Source: Neobacillus jeddahensis (GTDB lineage Bacteria > Bacillota > Bacilli > Bacillales > Cytobacillaceae). Taken from it: DNA of 64,000 bases. Of the stretch, positions 15,292-24,917 are shown piece by piece (position 1 is the stretch's first letter; each line of letters starts with the position of its first letter). The notes below the pieces were generated by a model. It made no database searches. It saw nothing but the letters and a program-made list of their open reading frames with translations, and was not told where the DNA came from. The stretch spans positions 1 through 64,000 of the forward strand of contig NZ_CCAS010000015.1 in assembly GCF_000612625.1 (NCBI RefSeq), given 5' to 3'. Both the position numbers and the translations under genes were made by a program.

Positions 15292-18111
15292 ATGGATATT
15301 CGAACCTTGAAAGAGAATAAAGTGGTTGAGAGTCTGAATGGGAAATGGTTATTTTCTATAGACCATGAGGATAATCAAGATTGGCACAATCGATTAGCAG
15401 AAGCGCCAGAAAATATCATTCAAGTTCCTGGTTCCTGGGAGGAACAAGGGTATGGTACCAATTCTTCCCATTACCCAATTGGAACATGGAAGAAAGATTT
15501 GGAGTATGAAGGAGCTGCTTGGTATATCAATGACATCCTTATTCCGGATTCTTTGAAAGGACTTAAAACGAAACTTATTTTAAAAGGTGTCAGATGGCAT
15601 ACTGAATTATGGATTGATGGAAAATTAGTTGGCAAGGGTGAGAGCTTGGTTGCTCCGCATTCCTTTGATATCACCTCGCATGTTGAATCTGGGAAGAAGC
15701 ACCATTTTGCCATCAAAGTGGATAACAGGATGGATTTAGCTTTGCATGAAAGTCATATTCATTCCTATCACACGGCAACAAATTGGGGTGGAATAACAGG
15801 AGGCATAGAAATTGAGGGTGTGATCCCTCATACGATTACTGATATTAAAATTCAATCCAATACGGTGGACAAAAGCATCGATTTACAAGTCCAACTCAAT
15901 CATGAAGGACTTAAGCAATGTAAACGATCCTTATCAGTAAAAGTAATAAGTGCAGAGGGTCATGTCGTTACAGTAGAAGAAAGAGAGATCCTAAATCATT
16001 CAACATTATTAGATGAATTATTCTTGCTGCGATTGGGAGAGAATGCACAAGTTTGGTCACCTGAAAATCCATATTTGTATCAACTAGAGTTAACGACTTA
16101 TCATGATGGTGAAATCTATGATACAAGAACAGAATCATTCGGTTTAAGAACATTTAAAGCTGACAAAAATCAATTTCTGCTGAATGAAGAACCAGTCTTT
16201 TTGTCTGGTTATGTAGATTGTTGTATCTTTCCTCAAACAGGCTATCCGGTATGGGATAAAGAGTATTACCAAGAGAATTTTAAAATTGTCAAAAGCTATG
16301 GGTTTAACCATGTGCGCTTACACGGTTGGACTGCTCCTGAACCATTTTGGCAAGCGGCGGATGAGGAAGGGATGCTTGTCCAAACAGAATTGCCTCATTG
16401 GAGCGTTTTTTATAGAGAAAGAGAAAATGATGCACCTGAAGAAGTAAATTTATTCTTGAAACGTGAATTGGAGCGGATCATACATAACCTGCATCTGCAT
16501 CCATCATTTGTATTATTGTCGATGGGAAATGAGTTGACCAATCAAGAAGGCCATCCGCAATTAAATCAATTTGTGCAATTTGCAAGGGAATTGGATTCCA
16601 CTCGTCTTTTTACAGATAATACTGGGTTTGGTGAATTGCCAGCGAATGATCGTGCAGGTGACTTTTATATACCTACATTAAATTGGCATCCGCCATACCA
16701 TATCAATCAGGCAGCATTACCAGATACAACATCTGATTTTAGAGAAGTTACTAGATTGGAAGAAAAACCTCTAATTGCACACGAGCATGGCCAATTTACG
16801 ATGTACGTTAGACCGCAAGAAGCTGAACTATACAAAGGAGTCATCAAACCAAGTTGGTTGGATTCTATTCAAGAAACGTTACAAATAAAAGGACTGGAAC
16901 ATCGTGTGGATGAATTTATTGAAGCTACCGGGGTTCATATGGTACGTACGTTAAAAGAGGGAATGGAAAAAGCGAGACGTACTCCAAACTTGGCTGGCAT
17001 TCAACTCCTGGATATTCGTGACTTCCCTGGGCAAGGTCATGCGACGGTAGGGATCTTGGATGTTTTTTGGAACTCGAAACGGGTCATCACTCCCGAAGTT
17101 TTTAGCCAATTTAACAGTCAAACTATCCTGTTGATGAGAAGTTGCAAACGCACTTACTTCGTTGGTGAAACATTGAAGGCAAGTCTCGAAGTATCCCATT
17201 TTGGCAAACCAGCTACAAGTGCGAAGCTAAAATGGACCTTATCATCAGAGGATACGACGATAGCTGAAGGAATTCAAACTATTCATAATCTAGTGAGCGG
17301 TCATAACACGGAACTAACCCAGCTTGAGGTTATACTTCCTGAAGGGAGTTCCCGAAAATTGCAATTAGCTGCAGCCATTGAAATTGATGGAACGATTTAT
17401 CAAAATCAATGGGATTTCTGGTCAATGAGCCGTGGAAAGCTGCCGGACAATCAGTCGCGCATCTGGTCTAATGAAAATTCACTTAGATCAATTATGTATG
17501 GAGCTAAATTCGAAAAGCTGATCGGGATTAAACAACACAGTCATGTACAGGTGAATGGAGTCGACCTTGCCATTACCAACCGAATCTCAAGAGATGTGCT
17601 TCAATATTTAATTGACGGTGGATCGGTATGGCTGATGGCTCAACCGAATGAGGCATATGATGAAATTCCTACGAAATACTTGCCGATCTTCTGGAACTAT
17701 CTCTGGTTCTCAGGCCAGGCAGGAACAACAATGGGGATGATTATTGATGAACATCCTGCATTAAAGCACTTCCCACATGATCGTTTTACAGATTGGCAAT
17801 GGTATCATATCGTGAACGATACAGTGGCATTGAACCTTGATTCCCTGCCACAAGTAAAACCAATTGTGGAAGTAATTGATAACTTCAATCGTGCAAAACG
17901 ATTAGCCTATGCTTTTGAAACGAAGGTTGGAAACGGAAAACTGTTTGTCTCTACATTTAACTTTTTGGAGAAAAATACAATGAAACAACCGGAAATTCAT
18001 ACACTATACTTAGAATTATTAAATTATCTAAACAGCGAAGAATTCAATCCAACTAGTTCAATAAGCGTTGGGGAATTACTTAATGTCTTTAAGCTTCGTT
18101 CCTTATATTAA
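15292..18111 (+). CDS. glycoside hydrolase family 2 enzyme
   Basis: 939 residues. Domains in order: jelly-roll sugar-binding domain (about 10-175), Ig-like domain (about 180-285), TIM barrel (about 290-600) and a C-terminal beta-rich extension of over 300 residues. The expected catalytic acid/base is E414 in SMGNELT and the nucleophile E498 in AHEHGQF. There is no signal peptide, so it acts on imported sugars in the cytoplasm. GH2 includes beta-galactosidases, beta-glucuronidases and beta-mannosidases, and I cannot assign one. The long C-terminus is unlike LacZ or UidA. Confidence 0.88.
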   Translation: MDIRTLKENKVVESLNGKWLFSIDHEDNQDWHNRLAEAPENIIQVPGSWEEQGYGTNSSHYPIGTWKKDLEYEGAAWYINDILIPDSLKGLKTKLILKGVRWHTELWIDGKLVGKGESLVAPHSFDITSHVESGKKHHFAIKVDNRMDLALHESHIHSYHTATNWGGITGGIEIEGVIPHTITDIKIQSNTVDKSIDLQVQLNHEGLKQCKRSLSVKVISAEGHVVTVEEREILNHSTLLDELFLLRLGENAQVWSPENPYLYQLELTTYHDGEIYDTRTESFGLRTFKADKNQFLLNEEPVFLSGYVDCCIFPQTGYPVWDKEYYQENFKIVKSYGFNHVRLHGWTAPEPFWQAADEEGMLVQTELPHWSVFYRERENDAPEEVNLFLKRELERIIHNLHLHPSFVLLSMGNELTNQEGHPQLNQFVQFARELDSTRLFTDNTGFGELPANDRAGDFYIPTLNWHPPYHINQAALPDTTSDFREVTRLEEKPLIAHEHGQFTMYVRPQEAELYKGVIKPSWLDSIQETLQIKGLEHRVDEFIEATGVHMVRTLKEGMEKARRTPNLAGIQLLDIRDFPGQGHATVGILDVFWNSKRVITPEVFSQFNSQTILLMRSCKRTYFVGETLKASLEVSHFGKPATSAKLKWTLSSEDTTIAEGIQTIHNLVSGHNTELTQLEVILPEGSSRKLQLAAAIEIDGTIYQNQWDFWSMSRGKLPDNQSRIWSNENSLRSIMYGAKFEKLIGIKQHSHVQVNGVDLAITNRISRDVLQYLIDGGSVWLMAQPNEAYDEIPTKYLPIFWNYLWFSGQAGTTMGMIIDEHPALKHFPHDRFTDWQWYHIVNDTVALNLDSLPQVKPIVEVIDNFNRAKRLAYAFETKVGNGKLFVSTFNFLEKNTMKQPEIHTLYLELLNYLNSEEFNPTSSISVGELLNVFKLRSLY

Positions 18112-18215
18112 ATTTACTATTATTTTTCTTATAGTAGGAGAATCATATAGAGGCTGTATAAATGAATCCGGCCTCTCATTCCCTTCCATCCTATTGCAGA
18201 AAAGGAGATTTAGTT

Positions 18216-19091
18216 ATGGATAAGTATAAAGGAATATTTCCAGCATTGGTCACTCCTTACACTAATAAGGGTGAAATCCATGAGGCTTCATTAAGAAAAA
18301 TTGTTAGAATGAATCTTGAAAAAGGTGTAAAGGGTTTCTATGTGAACGGAAGTACTGCTGAAACCTTTCTTTTACATATGGAGGAAAGAAAAAGATTGAT
18401 TGACATTGTTACTGATGAGGCGAAAGGAAAGGCCACTATCATTTATCATGTTGGATCCATTCGGACAGATGACTCAGTAGAAATGGCGCAATATGGTGAA
18501 AAAGTAGGAGTGGATGCCATTTCAGCCATTCCGCCTTTTTACTATCAATTTGGTTTTGAGGAAATTACAAAATATTATCAGACGATTATCGAAAGTGTAA
18601 AAGTGCCAATGATCTTATACAATTTTCCTACTAATTCTGGTGTTAAAATTTCAATGGATCATTTTTATCAATTGTTAGAAAACGAGAGAATTATCGGGGT
18701 CAAACACACATCCATGAACCTGTTTGAATTAGAACGATTTAAGAATAAAGGGAAAATTTTGTTTAATGGTCATGATGAAATATTTTTAGCCGGGTTAACC
18801 ATGGGAGCTGATGGAGGTATCGGTAGTACGTATAATTTAATGTCTGAAAAGTTCATTCAAATCTATAACCTATATTACGAAAATAAATTAAAAGAAGCGA
18901 GAAAAATTCAAATTGAAGCCAATAATGTGATTGAAGCACTCATCAAAGTAGGGGTAAATCAAGGAATTAAATATGGCCTTGAAAAAATGGGGATTAGTTG
19001 TAATGGGTGCAGGGAGCCTTTTAAAAGATTGAATGAGGATGATATGCGATATCTTGATCAAATTTTTAAAGAGAATCATTTAAACCTTTAG
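18216..19091 (+). CDS. N-acetylneuraminate lyase / DapA-family aldolase
   Basis: 291 residues from ATG 18216 (AAAAGGAG upstream; the longer frame from 18162 lacks a ribosome site). It is a TIM-barrel class I aldolase. The Schiff-base lysine is K163 in GVKHTS and the conserved tyrosine Y135 in LYNFP. The substrate carboxylate motif is GSTAE where most relatives have GSTGE. It resembles sialic-acid lyase more than dihydrodipicolinate synthase, and as last gene of a sugar locus it probably splits a 2-keto-3-deoxy sugar acid or sialic-type acid into pyruvate and an aldehyde. The substrate is not established. Confidence 0.82.
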   Translation: MDKYKGIFPALVTPYTNKGEIHEASLRKIVRMNLEKGVKGFYVNGSTAETFLLHMEERKRLIDIVTDEAKGKATIIYHVGSIRTDDSVEMAQYGEKVGVDAISAIPPFYYQFGFEEITKYYQTIIESVKVPMILYNFPTNSGVKISMDHFYQLLENERIIGVKHTSMNLFELERFKNKGKILFNGHDEIFLAGLTMGADGGIGSTYNLMSEKFIQIYNLYYENKLKEARKIQIEANNVIEALIKVGVNQGIKYGLEKMGISCNGCREPFKRLNEDDMRYLDQIFKENHLNL

Positions 19092-19125
19092 GTGGAGTGT
19101 AAAAGATGAAACTTGAATAAGGAAC

Positions 19126-19165
19126 AAAAACACCCGTTAAATCAGCGTTTAAGGGTGTTTTTTTG
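19126..19165 (+). terminator. terminator of sugar locus
   Basis: CACCC-TTAAA paired with TTTAA-GGGTG (19131-19157), followed by TTTTTTTGTTTT. Confidence 0.85.
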
Positions 19166-19217
19166 TTTTCAAAACTAATAAGGAAAAAGATATGATTTCA
19201 TTATACACATTTTTATA

Positions 19218-19284
19218 AAACCATCGATATAACAATCTCAACATGACAAAAATGTCACATTAAAGATTGTTATATCGATGGTTT
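19218..19284. repeat. 21-bp perfect inverted repeat upstream of bceA
   Basis: Arms 19218-19238 and 19264-19284 are exact reverse complements (AAACCATCGATATAACAATC plus T). The 25-base loop holds the Bce-type operator. As RNA it would form a very stable hairpin; as DNA it could be a binding platform. Confidence 0.85.
19244..19257. promoter_or_regulatory. BceR-type operator
   Basis: TGACA-AAAA-TGTCA fits the known Bce-type response-regulator box TNACA-N4-TGTNA exactly. It lies 75 bases before the transporter start. Confidence 0.7.
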
Positions 19285-19331
19285 GCGGGCAAATTAGTCG
19301 GTATAGTAAGGTTGTGAAGGAGGACGAAACA

Positions 19332-20078
19332 ATGACTAAAATTATACAAACAAAGAACTTATCGAAATCTTACGGAAATACACAATTGTTAAAAAATATT
19401 GATTTAACAATTGAACAAGGTGAATTCACCGCGATTATGGGGCCGTCTGGCTCTGGGAAAACAACCTTAATGAATACCCTATCAACAATTGACGCTTTTA
19501 GCGGCGGTGAAGTTTGGATAGAGGGAAAATCGTTATTAGATTTAAAAAAGAAATCGTTACGAGAATTCCGCCAAAAACGAATGGGATTTATATTTCAAGA
19601 TTACAATCTATTAGATACCTTAACGGTGAAAGAAAATATCCTCCTGCCGCTGGCATTACAAAAAAAACCTCTTTCCCTAATGGAGCAGCGCTTAGCGAAA
19701 TTGAGTGAAGCATTAAATATTGAATCGATTTTACATCAATATCCATCTGAAATTTCCGGCGGCCAAAAACAGCGCACGGCAGCCGCTCGAGCGCTCATTA
19801 CTGATCCTGCGATTGTATTTGCCGATGAACCAACCGGCGCACTTGATTCAAGGTCGGCTACCCTGCTGCTAGAACAAATGCAATCACTCAATAAAACGTT
19901 CGATACTACGGTATTGATGATTACCCATGATCCATATGCAGCGAGCTATTGTCAGCGTGTGATCTTCTTGCGTGATGGAAAAATCGTCAATGAAATGTTT
20001 AAAGGGGAACAATCGGAAAAAGAATTCTTTGATCGAATTCTGACGATTCAAAGTGCCTTAGGAGGCGACCGGCGATGA
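19332..20078 (+). CDS. BceA-type ABC transporter ATPase
   Basis: 248 residues from ATG 19332 (GAAGGAGG upstream). Walker A is GPSGSGKT (37-44), signature SGGQKQR, Walker B IVFADEPTGALDS and a switch histidine in MITHDP. It forms a peptide-antibiotic detoxification and sensing complex with the next gene, which it overlaps by 4 bases. By analogy with BceAB it would protect lipid II cycle targets from bacitracin-like peptides. The specific antibiotic is unknown. Confidence 0.92.
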   Translation: MTKIIQTKNLSKSYGNTQLLKNIDLTIEQGEFTAIMGPSGSGKTTLMNTLSTIDAFSGGEVWIEGKSLLDLKKKSLREFRQKRMGFIFQDYNLLDTLTVKENILLPLALQKKPLSLMEQRLAKLSEALNIESILHQYPSEISGGQKQRTAAARALITDPAIVFADEPTGALDSRSATLLLEQMQSLNKTFDTTVLMITHDPYAASYCQRVIFLRDGKIVNEMFKGEQSEKEFFDRILTIQSALGGDRR

Positions 20079-22036
20079 GCTTAGTTGATTTATCATGGAG
20101 GAATATGAAGCGGAATTTCCGTTTGTATACCATCTATTTCATTTCCATGCTTGTCGGGGTTGTCATTTACTTTACTTTTTCTGGTTTAATGTTCAACGAG
20201 GATGTTGTTGAGGCCATTCAGAATAAAGAAAACTACAAAACAGTTATTTTCATTGCCTCGATGATCGTCTTTTTATTTATTGTTTTCTTTATCTTGTACG
20301 CTAACTCATTTTTCATGAAGCAGCGAAAAAAAGAATTTGGCATGTATTTACTTTACGGAATGAAAGAAAGACAAATTGCCACAATGGTCTTTTTTGAAAC
20401 GTTTTTCTTGAGTGCCATTTCTGTTGCCAGTGGGATCTTAATCGGTGGACTACTATCAAAATTTTTCGGTGCGGTATTAATGAACCTAATGCACTATAAC
20501 GAGGACATTTCTTTTGCTTTTCCACTTGAAGCGATCGCCTCCACAATTCTGTTATTCGCCTTATTAATCGTCATCATTACGATTCAAAGTTATTTTAATG
20601 TCCGCCGTGTCCAGCTAGTGGAATTGTTTCATGCAAAAGAAAAAATGGACAAACCCTTTAAATTCTCATTTGTCTTGGCGATAGTATCGATCATTTTAAT
20701 AGTGGGATCTTATTACACGATTACGCTATCGGGAGACACAGATTTATGGAAAGATCATTTTAATGAAACATTAATGGCTACAACAGTGGCATTGATAGTC
20801 GGAACGTATTTATTTTTCCGCCAGTTTTCCGGGTGGATTTTACAAAAAATGAGTCAGAATAAAAATTATTTTAAAGGGAATAAAATGTTATGGATTTCCT
20901 CACTGCGTTTTTCTATAAGAGGAAATACAATCAACTTTACGTTTAATTCACTGATTAGCGCGATTGTCATCTTTGGGGTTGGATTTATTGCAGTCGATTA
21001 CGCTGTGAAAGCTGACGTTGTAAAAAAAGAATTTCCCAATCATCTAGCCTTTTCCACACAAGATAATGAAACACAAAAACAAATCGAACAAATCATCAAT
21101 GACTCGCATCCGATTATGGCCCATGAAACGATCACGGGAATTCGGACAGATAAAATCTCAGATAGAAAAAGATATTATAGCTATCCTGAATATTACACAG
21201 AGGAGTTTACCTTATTCCCTGAATCGCAATTAAATGCCATTGTGGATTTGCGCGAAGTTGGCAGCAAGATCAATATCAAAGGGGAAGAGGCTGTTCTTCT
21301 AACACGAGGAATTGATGACCCGACAAAATATAAAAGTAATCAGCCTGAGATGACAGTTTTAGGTGAAAACACTTTTCATATAGTTGAAAAAATAAGATAT
21401 CCGTTGTTAAGTATTCCGACAGCACCTAATGGGGAAACAAATAAGCCACAACCTTCTGTACTCATTATTTCGGATGAGGCTTTTGAAAAATTGAAAGATC
21501 AGCATACTCTCTCTACTTATGAAATTTATCAAATCGAAGATGCTAAGACATCTAATGAAGTATCACGTAAAGTATACGATATCGTCATGAAGACTGATGG
21601 TGCCTATTACTCTGCCTTTGTGGATCAGTATTCTTCTAATACGGAGTCTTCGTCATTAATATTGTTTTCCGTTGCCTTTTTTGCCGTCATTGCGCTGTTT
21701 GCTTTAGGAAGTGTCATCTACTTTAAACAGCTGCGTGAAGCGACGGAGGAACGGGAACACTACACTATTTTACGAAAAATAGGTGTGGGCGACAAAGAGA
21801 TAAAAAAGATTATTCGGAAGCAATTGCTGTTTGTATTTTTACCACCTCTCATACTTGGATTATTGCACAGCTGGTTTCTTTTATATTACTCGGTCATCCT
21901 AGTGATAAAAGATTTATCTTCCTTAACGACGATTATCTTTTCTGTGATGGGATTGTATGTGTTAACATATTTTATTTTTTACGTATCATCTATCTCTATT
22001 TACTACAAAATTATCAGCGAAAAAAATACACGGTGA
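20075..22036 (+). CDS. BceB-type ABC transporter permease
   Basis: 653 residues, the usual BceB length. Ten membrane segments are expected, with a large extracellular domain between segments 7 and 8 (about residues 310-520), the signature region for peptide sensing. An FtsX-like permease domain spans roughly 60-180. It is translationally coupled to the ATPase (ATGA overlap) and convergent with bceS, with both stop codons inside one bidirectional terminator. Confidence 0.92.
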   Translation: MSLVDLSWRNMKRNFRLYTIYFISMLVGVVIYFTFSGLMFNEDVVEAIQNKENYKTVIFIASMIVFLFIVFFILYANSFFMKQRKKEFGMYLLYGMKERQIATMVFFETFFLSAISVASGILIGGLLSKFFGAVLMNLMHYNEDISFAFPLEAIASTILLFALLIVIITIQSYFNVRRVQLVELFHAKEKMDKPFKFSFVLAIVSIILIVGSYYTITLSGDTDLWKDHFNETLMATTVALIVGTYLFFRQFSGWILQKMSQNKNYFKGNKMLWISSLRFSIRGNTINFTFNSLISAIVIFGVGFIAVDYAVKADVVKKEFPNHLAFSTQDNETQKQIEQIINDSHPIMAHETITGIRTDKISDRKRYYSYPEYYTEEFTLFPESQLNAIVDLREVGSKINIKGEEAVLLTRGIDDPTKYKSNQPEMTVLGENTFHIVEKIRYPLLSIPTAPNGETNKPQPSVLIISDEAFEKLKDQHTLSTYEIYQIEDAKTSNEVSRKVYDIVMKTDGAYYSAFVDQYSSNTESSSLILFSVAFFAVIALFALGSVIYFKQLREATEEREHYTILRKIGVGDKEIKKIIRKQLLFVFLPPLILGLLHSWFLLYYSVILVIKDLSSLTTIIFSVMGLYVLTYFIFYVSSISIYYKIISEKNTR

Positions 22037-22063
22037 GTGATTTTACTCATCGTGTATTTTTTT
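22025..22063. terminator. bidirectional terminator between bceB and bceS
   Basis: AATACACGGTGAGT pairs with ACTCATCGTGTATT (one mismatch), flanked by A and T runs on both sides. The stop codons of both convergent genes lie in the stem, only 10 bases apart. Confidence 0.88.
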
Positions 22064-23039
22064 TCATGATGAAATACGGATCGCTATCGAGCGGGAAGTG
22101 AATAATAAATTGGGTGAACTTCCCTACTTCTGATGTACAACTAATGTAATGTCCTAATTTGTTACATAACTGTTGAGCTAAATATAACCCCATTCCAGTC
22201 GACTTCGTAAAGGAGCGTCCTGTTTCTCCGGTAAAACCACGTTTAAAAATACGCGGCAGGTCTTTTTGGCTGATGCCAATTCCACTGTCCCGAATGACCA
22301 GCTGTTTTTCTTTTGGTGTTTCGAATGCGGAAATGGTAATCTCTCCGTCAGATTCTGTATATTTTAAACTATTTGTCACTAACTGATTGACGATAAATTG
22401 CAGCCATTTAGGATCACTTTGAACCTCAAGTAAATCTGTCTGGATGGTAATGCGGATTTTTTTTGAAAAAAAGGTTTTTGAATGTGACTTAACAATCTCC
22501 TTTGAAACTTTGATAATATCACATTTTTGAATATCGTAATCTTGATTAAAGCTGTCGAGCTTGGCGTAATAGAGAGCTTGATCGACGTAATTTTCAATTT
22601 TTGAGATTTCTTCTCTTAAACTTGCCGTATCCATATCGGTTTGCTGCAGTAAGCGAAGGACCGCAATCGGTGTTTTTATCTCATGGAACCAGGAGACGAT
22701 AAAATCATAGTGCTCATTTTTTCTTTCTTGAATTCGATTCATTTCACGGATATGCCTCCGATTAAGCTCCTCGATATGCACTTTAGCGAATTCTCCTTCC
22801 AGAGACAAACTGTCATAATCCTCACTTTTCATTTGTCGGATCACACGGACATTTTGCTGGTAGCGAAATAATAAAAATCCCAGTAATACAAGCGATGATA
22901 GCGTGAAGGCATAGAAGAAAGTCCCCCATGCCCAGCCGCCATTGCTATCGGTAAAAAATACCGCGGCTGAGATCAAGAAAACAGTTAGAAAAAGATAAAT
23001 ATAAGGCTTTTCATAGGTTAGATAGCGGAGGAAGGTCAT
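22047..23039 (-). CDS. BceS-type sensor histidine kinase
   Basis: 330 residues. Two N-terminal membrane helices are separated by a very short loop (DSNGGWA), the intramembrane-sensing architecture of Bce kinases that take their signal from the transporter. The HisKA motif is SWFHEIKTPIAVLRLL; ATPase boxes are VNQLVTNSLKY (N), RDSGIGIS (G1) and STGMGLYL (G2). It overlaps the response regulator gene by 4 bases. Confidence 0.93.
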   Translation of the reverse strand: MTFLRYLTYEKPYIYLFLTVFLISAAVFFTDSNGGWAWGTFFYAFTLSSLVLLGFLLFRYQQNVRVIRQMKSEDYDSLSLEGEFAKVHIEELNRRHIREMNRIQERKNEHYDFIVSWFHEIKTPIAVLRLLQQTDMDTASLREEISKIENYVDQALYYAKLDSFNQDYDIQKCDIIKVSKEIVKSHSKTFFSKKIRITIQTDLLEVQSDPKWLQFIVNQLVTNSLKYTESDGEITISAFETPKEKQLVIRDSGIGISQKDLPRIFKRGFTGETGRSFTKSTGMGLYLAQQLCNKLGHYISCTSEVGKFTQFIIHFPLDSDPYFIMKKNTR

Positions 23040-23710
23040 TCAATCATATACCCCATTCCTTTCCGGGTGACAATAAAGTCCGCCAGCCCAAGTGCAGCGA
23101 TTTTCCGGCGCATCCGGTTCACATTCACGGTCAATGTGTTTTCATCGACGAACTGATCTTCATTCCATAGTGCCTGCATTAAGTCCTCGCGTGAAACAAT
23201 TTTCTCGATATTCCGCATCATCAATTGTAAAAGGATAAATTCATTCCGAGTTAACTCCGTGCATTGGCCTTTATATTCAATCGTTGAATTGGTGACGTTT
23301 AATTGCAAATCCCGATGGATAAATCGGCTGCCCTCATCCTCTTGATACGTATATTTTCGGCGGATGAGTGCACTTATTTTCGCTACAAGAATATCTAAAT
23401 CAAATGGCTTTTGAATGAAATCATCCCCACCCATATTAATCGCCATAATGATATCCATATTTTGATTTCTGGATGAAAGGAATATAATCGGCACCTTGGA
23501 AACCGAACGTATTTGCTGGCACCAGTAGTATCCATCAAAAACCGGTAGATTGATATCTAATAGAACGAGATGCGGATCTGTCTTCTCAAACTCCGATATC
23601 ACTTGGTCAAACTGGGTCACTTCCACTACATCATACTGCCACTTTTTCAACGTATCAGCGACAATCTGTCTAATTTTTTCATCGTCTTCAATCATCATTA
23701 TTCTATACAT
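23036..23710 (-). CDS. BceR-type response regulator (OmpR family)
   Basis: 224 residues. The receiver domain (1-118) has the phospho-acceptor aspartate in HLVLLDINLP, followed by a C-terminal winged helix (about 130-224) with ELTRNEFILLQLMMRN and VNVNRMRRKIA. It is first in the bceRS operon. It presumably binds the TGACA-N4-TGTCA box at 19244 to induce the transporter. AGGG and ATG occur in frame at 23710. Confidence 0.93.
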   Translation of the reverse strand: MYRIMMIEDDEKIRQIVADTLKKWQYDVVEVTQFDQVISEFEKTDPHLVLLDINLPVFDGYYWCQQIRSVSKVPIIFLSSRNQNMDIIMAINMGGDDFIQKPFDLDILVAKISALIRRKYTYQEDEGSRFIHRDLQLNVTNSTIEYKGQCTELTRNEFILLQLMMRNIEKIVSREDLMQALWNEDQFVDENTLTVNVNRMRRKIAALGLADFIVTRKGMGYMIE

Positions 23711-23884
23711 ATGAAATCCCTCATCATTGTTAAAATAGTCATCACATTTATTTTAGCATAATTAGAATTAATACTTTCATTATCAGCTAATTGGCAATGG
23801 TTTTATAGTTTCGGTAGGTTCTTATGGAGCAGAACTAAATGAGGAAGAAAAGTAAGAAAAATCGACATAATTCGCAATAATCCC

Positions 23885-23913
23885 TTGACGGTCCTAAAAA
23901 AACTGTGTATTAT
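23885..23913 (+). promoter_or_regulatory. promoter of tRNA-Gly
   Basis: TTGACG at 23885-23890, 17-base spacer, TATTAT at 23908-23913, about 38 bases before the tRNA. Confidence 0.75.
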
Positions 23914-23951
23914 ATAAAAGTCAGCTGGTGTTCATACTTTGTTCATAAAAT

Positions 23952-24025
23952 GCGGGTGTAGTTTACTGGTAAAACCTCAGCCTTCCAAGCTGATGTAGTG
24001 GGTTCGATTCCCATCACCCGCTCCA
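23952..24025 (+). tRNA. tRNA-Gly(TCC)
   Basis: Acceptor GCGGGTG/CACCCGC, anticodon arm TCAGCCTTCCAAGCTGA giving TCC, encoded CCA. A stand-alone gene with its own promoter and terminator. Confidence 0.95.
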
Positions 24026-24037
24026 TACATATTAACT

Positions 24038-24083
24038 AACGCAGTGTATCGTTACATAGGAGAACGATGCATTGCGTTTTTTT
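24038..24083 (+). terminator. terminator of tRNA-Gly
   Basis: AACGCAGTGTATCGTT pairs with AACGATGCATTGCGTT (two G-U pairs), then TTTTTTT. Confidence 0.85.
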
Positions 24084-24143
24084 ATATTTGTTTATTAGAG
24101 AGAGCTTTGCCTCTTTTTATGAAAAAAAAGAGGCGGTTAATGG

Positions 24144-24809
24144 TTAAGAAATAATTTGGTAAGAAGCTTCGCCACCATGAATTTGGGTAAACATGTTCAT
24201 TAATGATTCAGTGAGTTTTCTTGCTTGATCAAAATCAGTGGCAGGGCGGAGATAGATGATTTGTAAGGCATTTGTTGTCCCAATCGTGACGGGGGTTTTT
24301 TCAGAATCAACAAAAGGACTTCCAAATGGTCCATTTTGGTCGGCAGTTAGGATAAGATCGGTTAAGGAATTTTTTCTCCCATTTAAACCTCTGTAATCCT
24401 CTCCATCTTTACCAATCCGAATGATGACAGGTCCTTTTAGTAAATCAAGGTCGTAGATTCCAATGGGTACTTGATATTGCAACGAGAAAAAATTATTGAT
24501 ATCAATGGCACTTTGAACGGAAGTAAGATAGTTTTGCTTTTGCACCCTTCGATACAGAGCCTCAGCAGCGTGTCGATATCTATTAGGATCCTTACCTGTG
24601 GTTTTAAAAATACTCCGCCATTCACGAATTCCAGGAAGGTCTGACACCTGTTTATCTTGTAATTCAAAGTAAATGGATTCTTGAAAAAGCTGAAGTCTTC
24701 CTTTAATCATTTGTGGCGAATCCCCGACTGTAATATTTTTATATTCGATCATTCCTACCTTGAAATTAGGAATTTTCTCGATTATTTCCGATGAAAGTTG
24801 AATTTCCAA
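24144..24809 (-). CDS. B3/B4 tRNA-binding-domain protein
   Basis: 221 residues from TTG 24809, which lies 8 bases after GGAGG; the longer reading from 24824 would start inside that site. The sequence resembles stand-alone B3/B4 domains of phenylalanyl-tRNA synthetase beta subunits, with IREWRSIFKTTGKDPNRYRH and YDLDLLKGPVIIRIGKDG. Stand-alone forms are suspected to edit or bind mischarged tRNA, but the role is not settled. It is a monocistronic unit divergent from queG. Confidence 0.8.
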   Translation of the reverse strand: MEIQLSSEIIEKIPNFKVGMIEYKNITVGDSPQMIKGRLQLFQESIYFELQDKQVSDLPGIREWRSIFKTTGKDPNRYRHAAEALYRRVQKQNYLTSVQSAIDINNFFSLQYQVPIGIYDLDLLKGPVIIRIGKDGEDYRGLNGRKNSLTDLILTADQNGPFGSPFVDSEKTPVTIGTTNALQIIYLRPATDFDQARKLTESLMNMFTQIHGGEASYQIIS

Positions 24810-24917
24810 CCATTCCACCTCCAAATTTTAATGTAGATAGTTTATCATAAATAGATGTGCTACTTATAATGTTAACAACTTTCATAGATGATCTATGTTG
24901 GAAAGGGGGTGTCGACA

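Noticed and set aside
19218-19284. Ends of an insertion sequence
   Set aside because: Only 25 bases lie between the arms, there is no transposase and no flanking target duplication.
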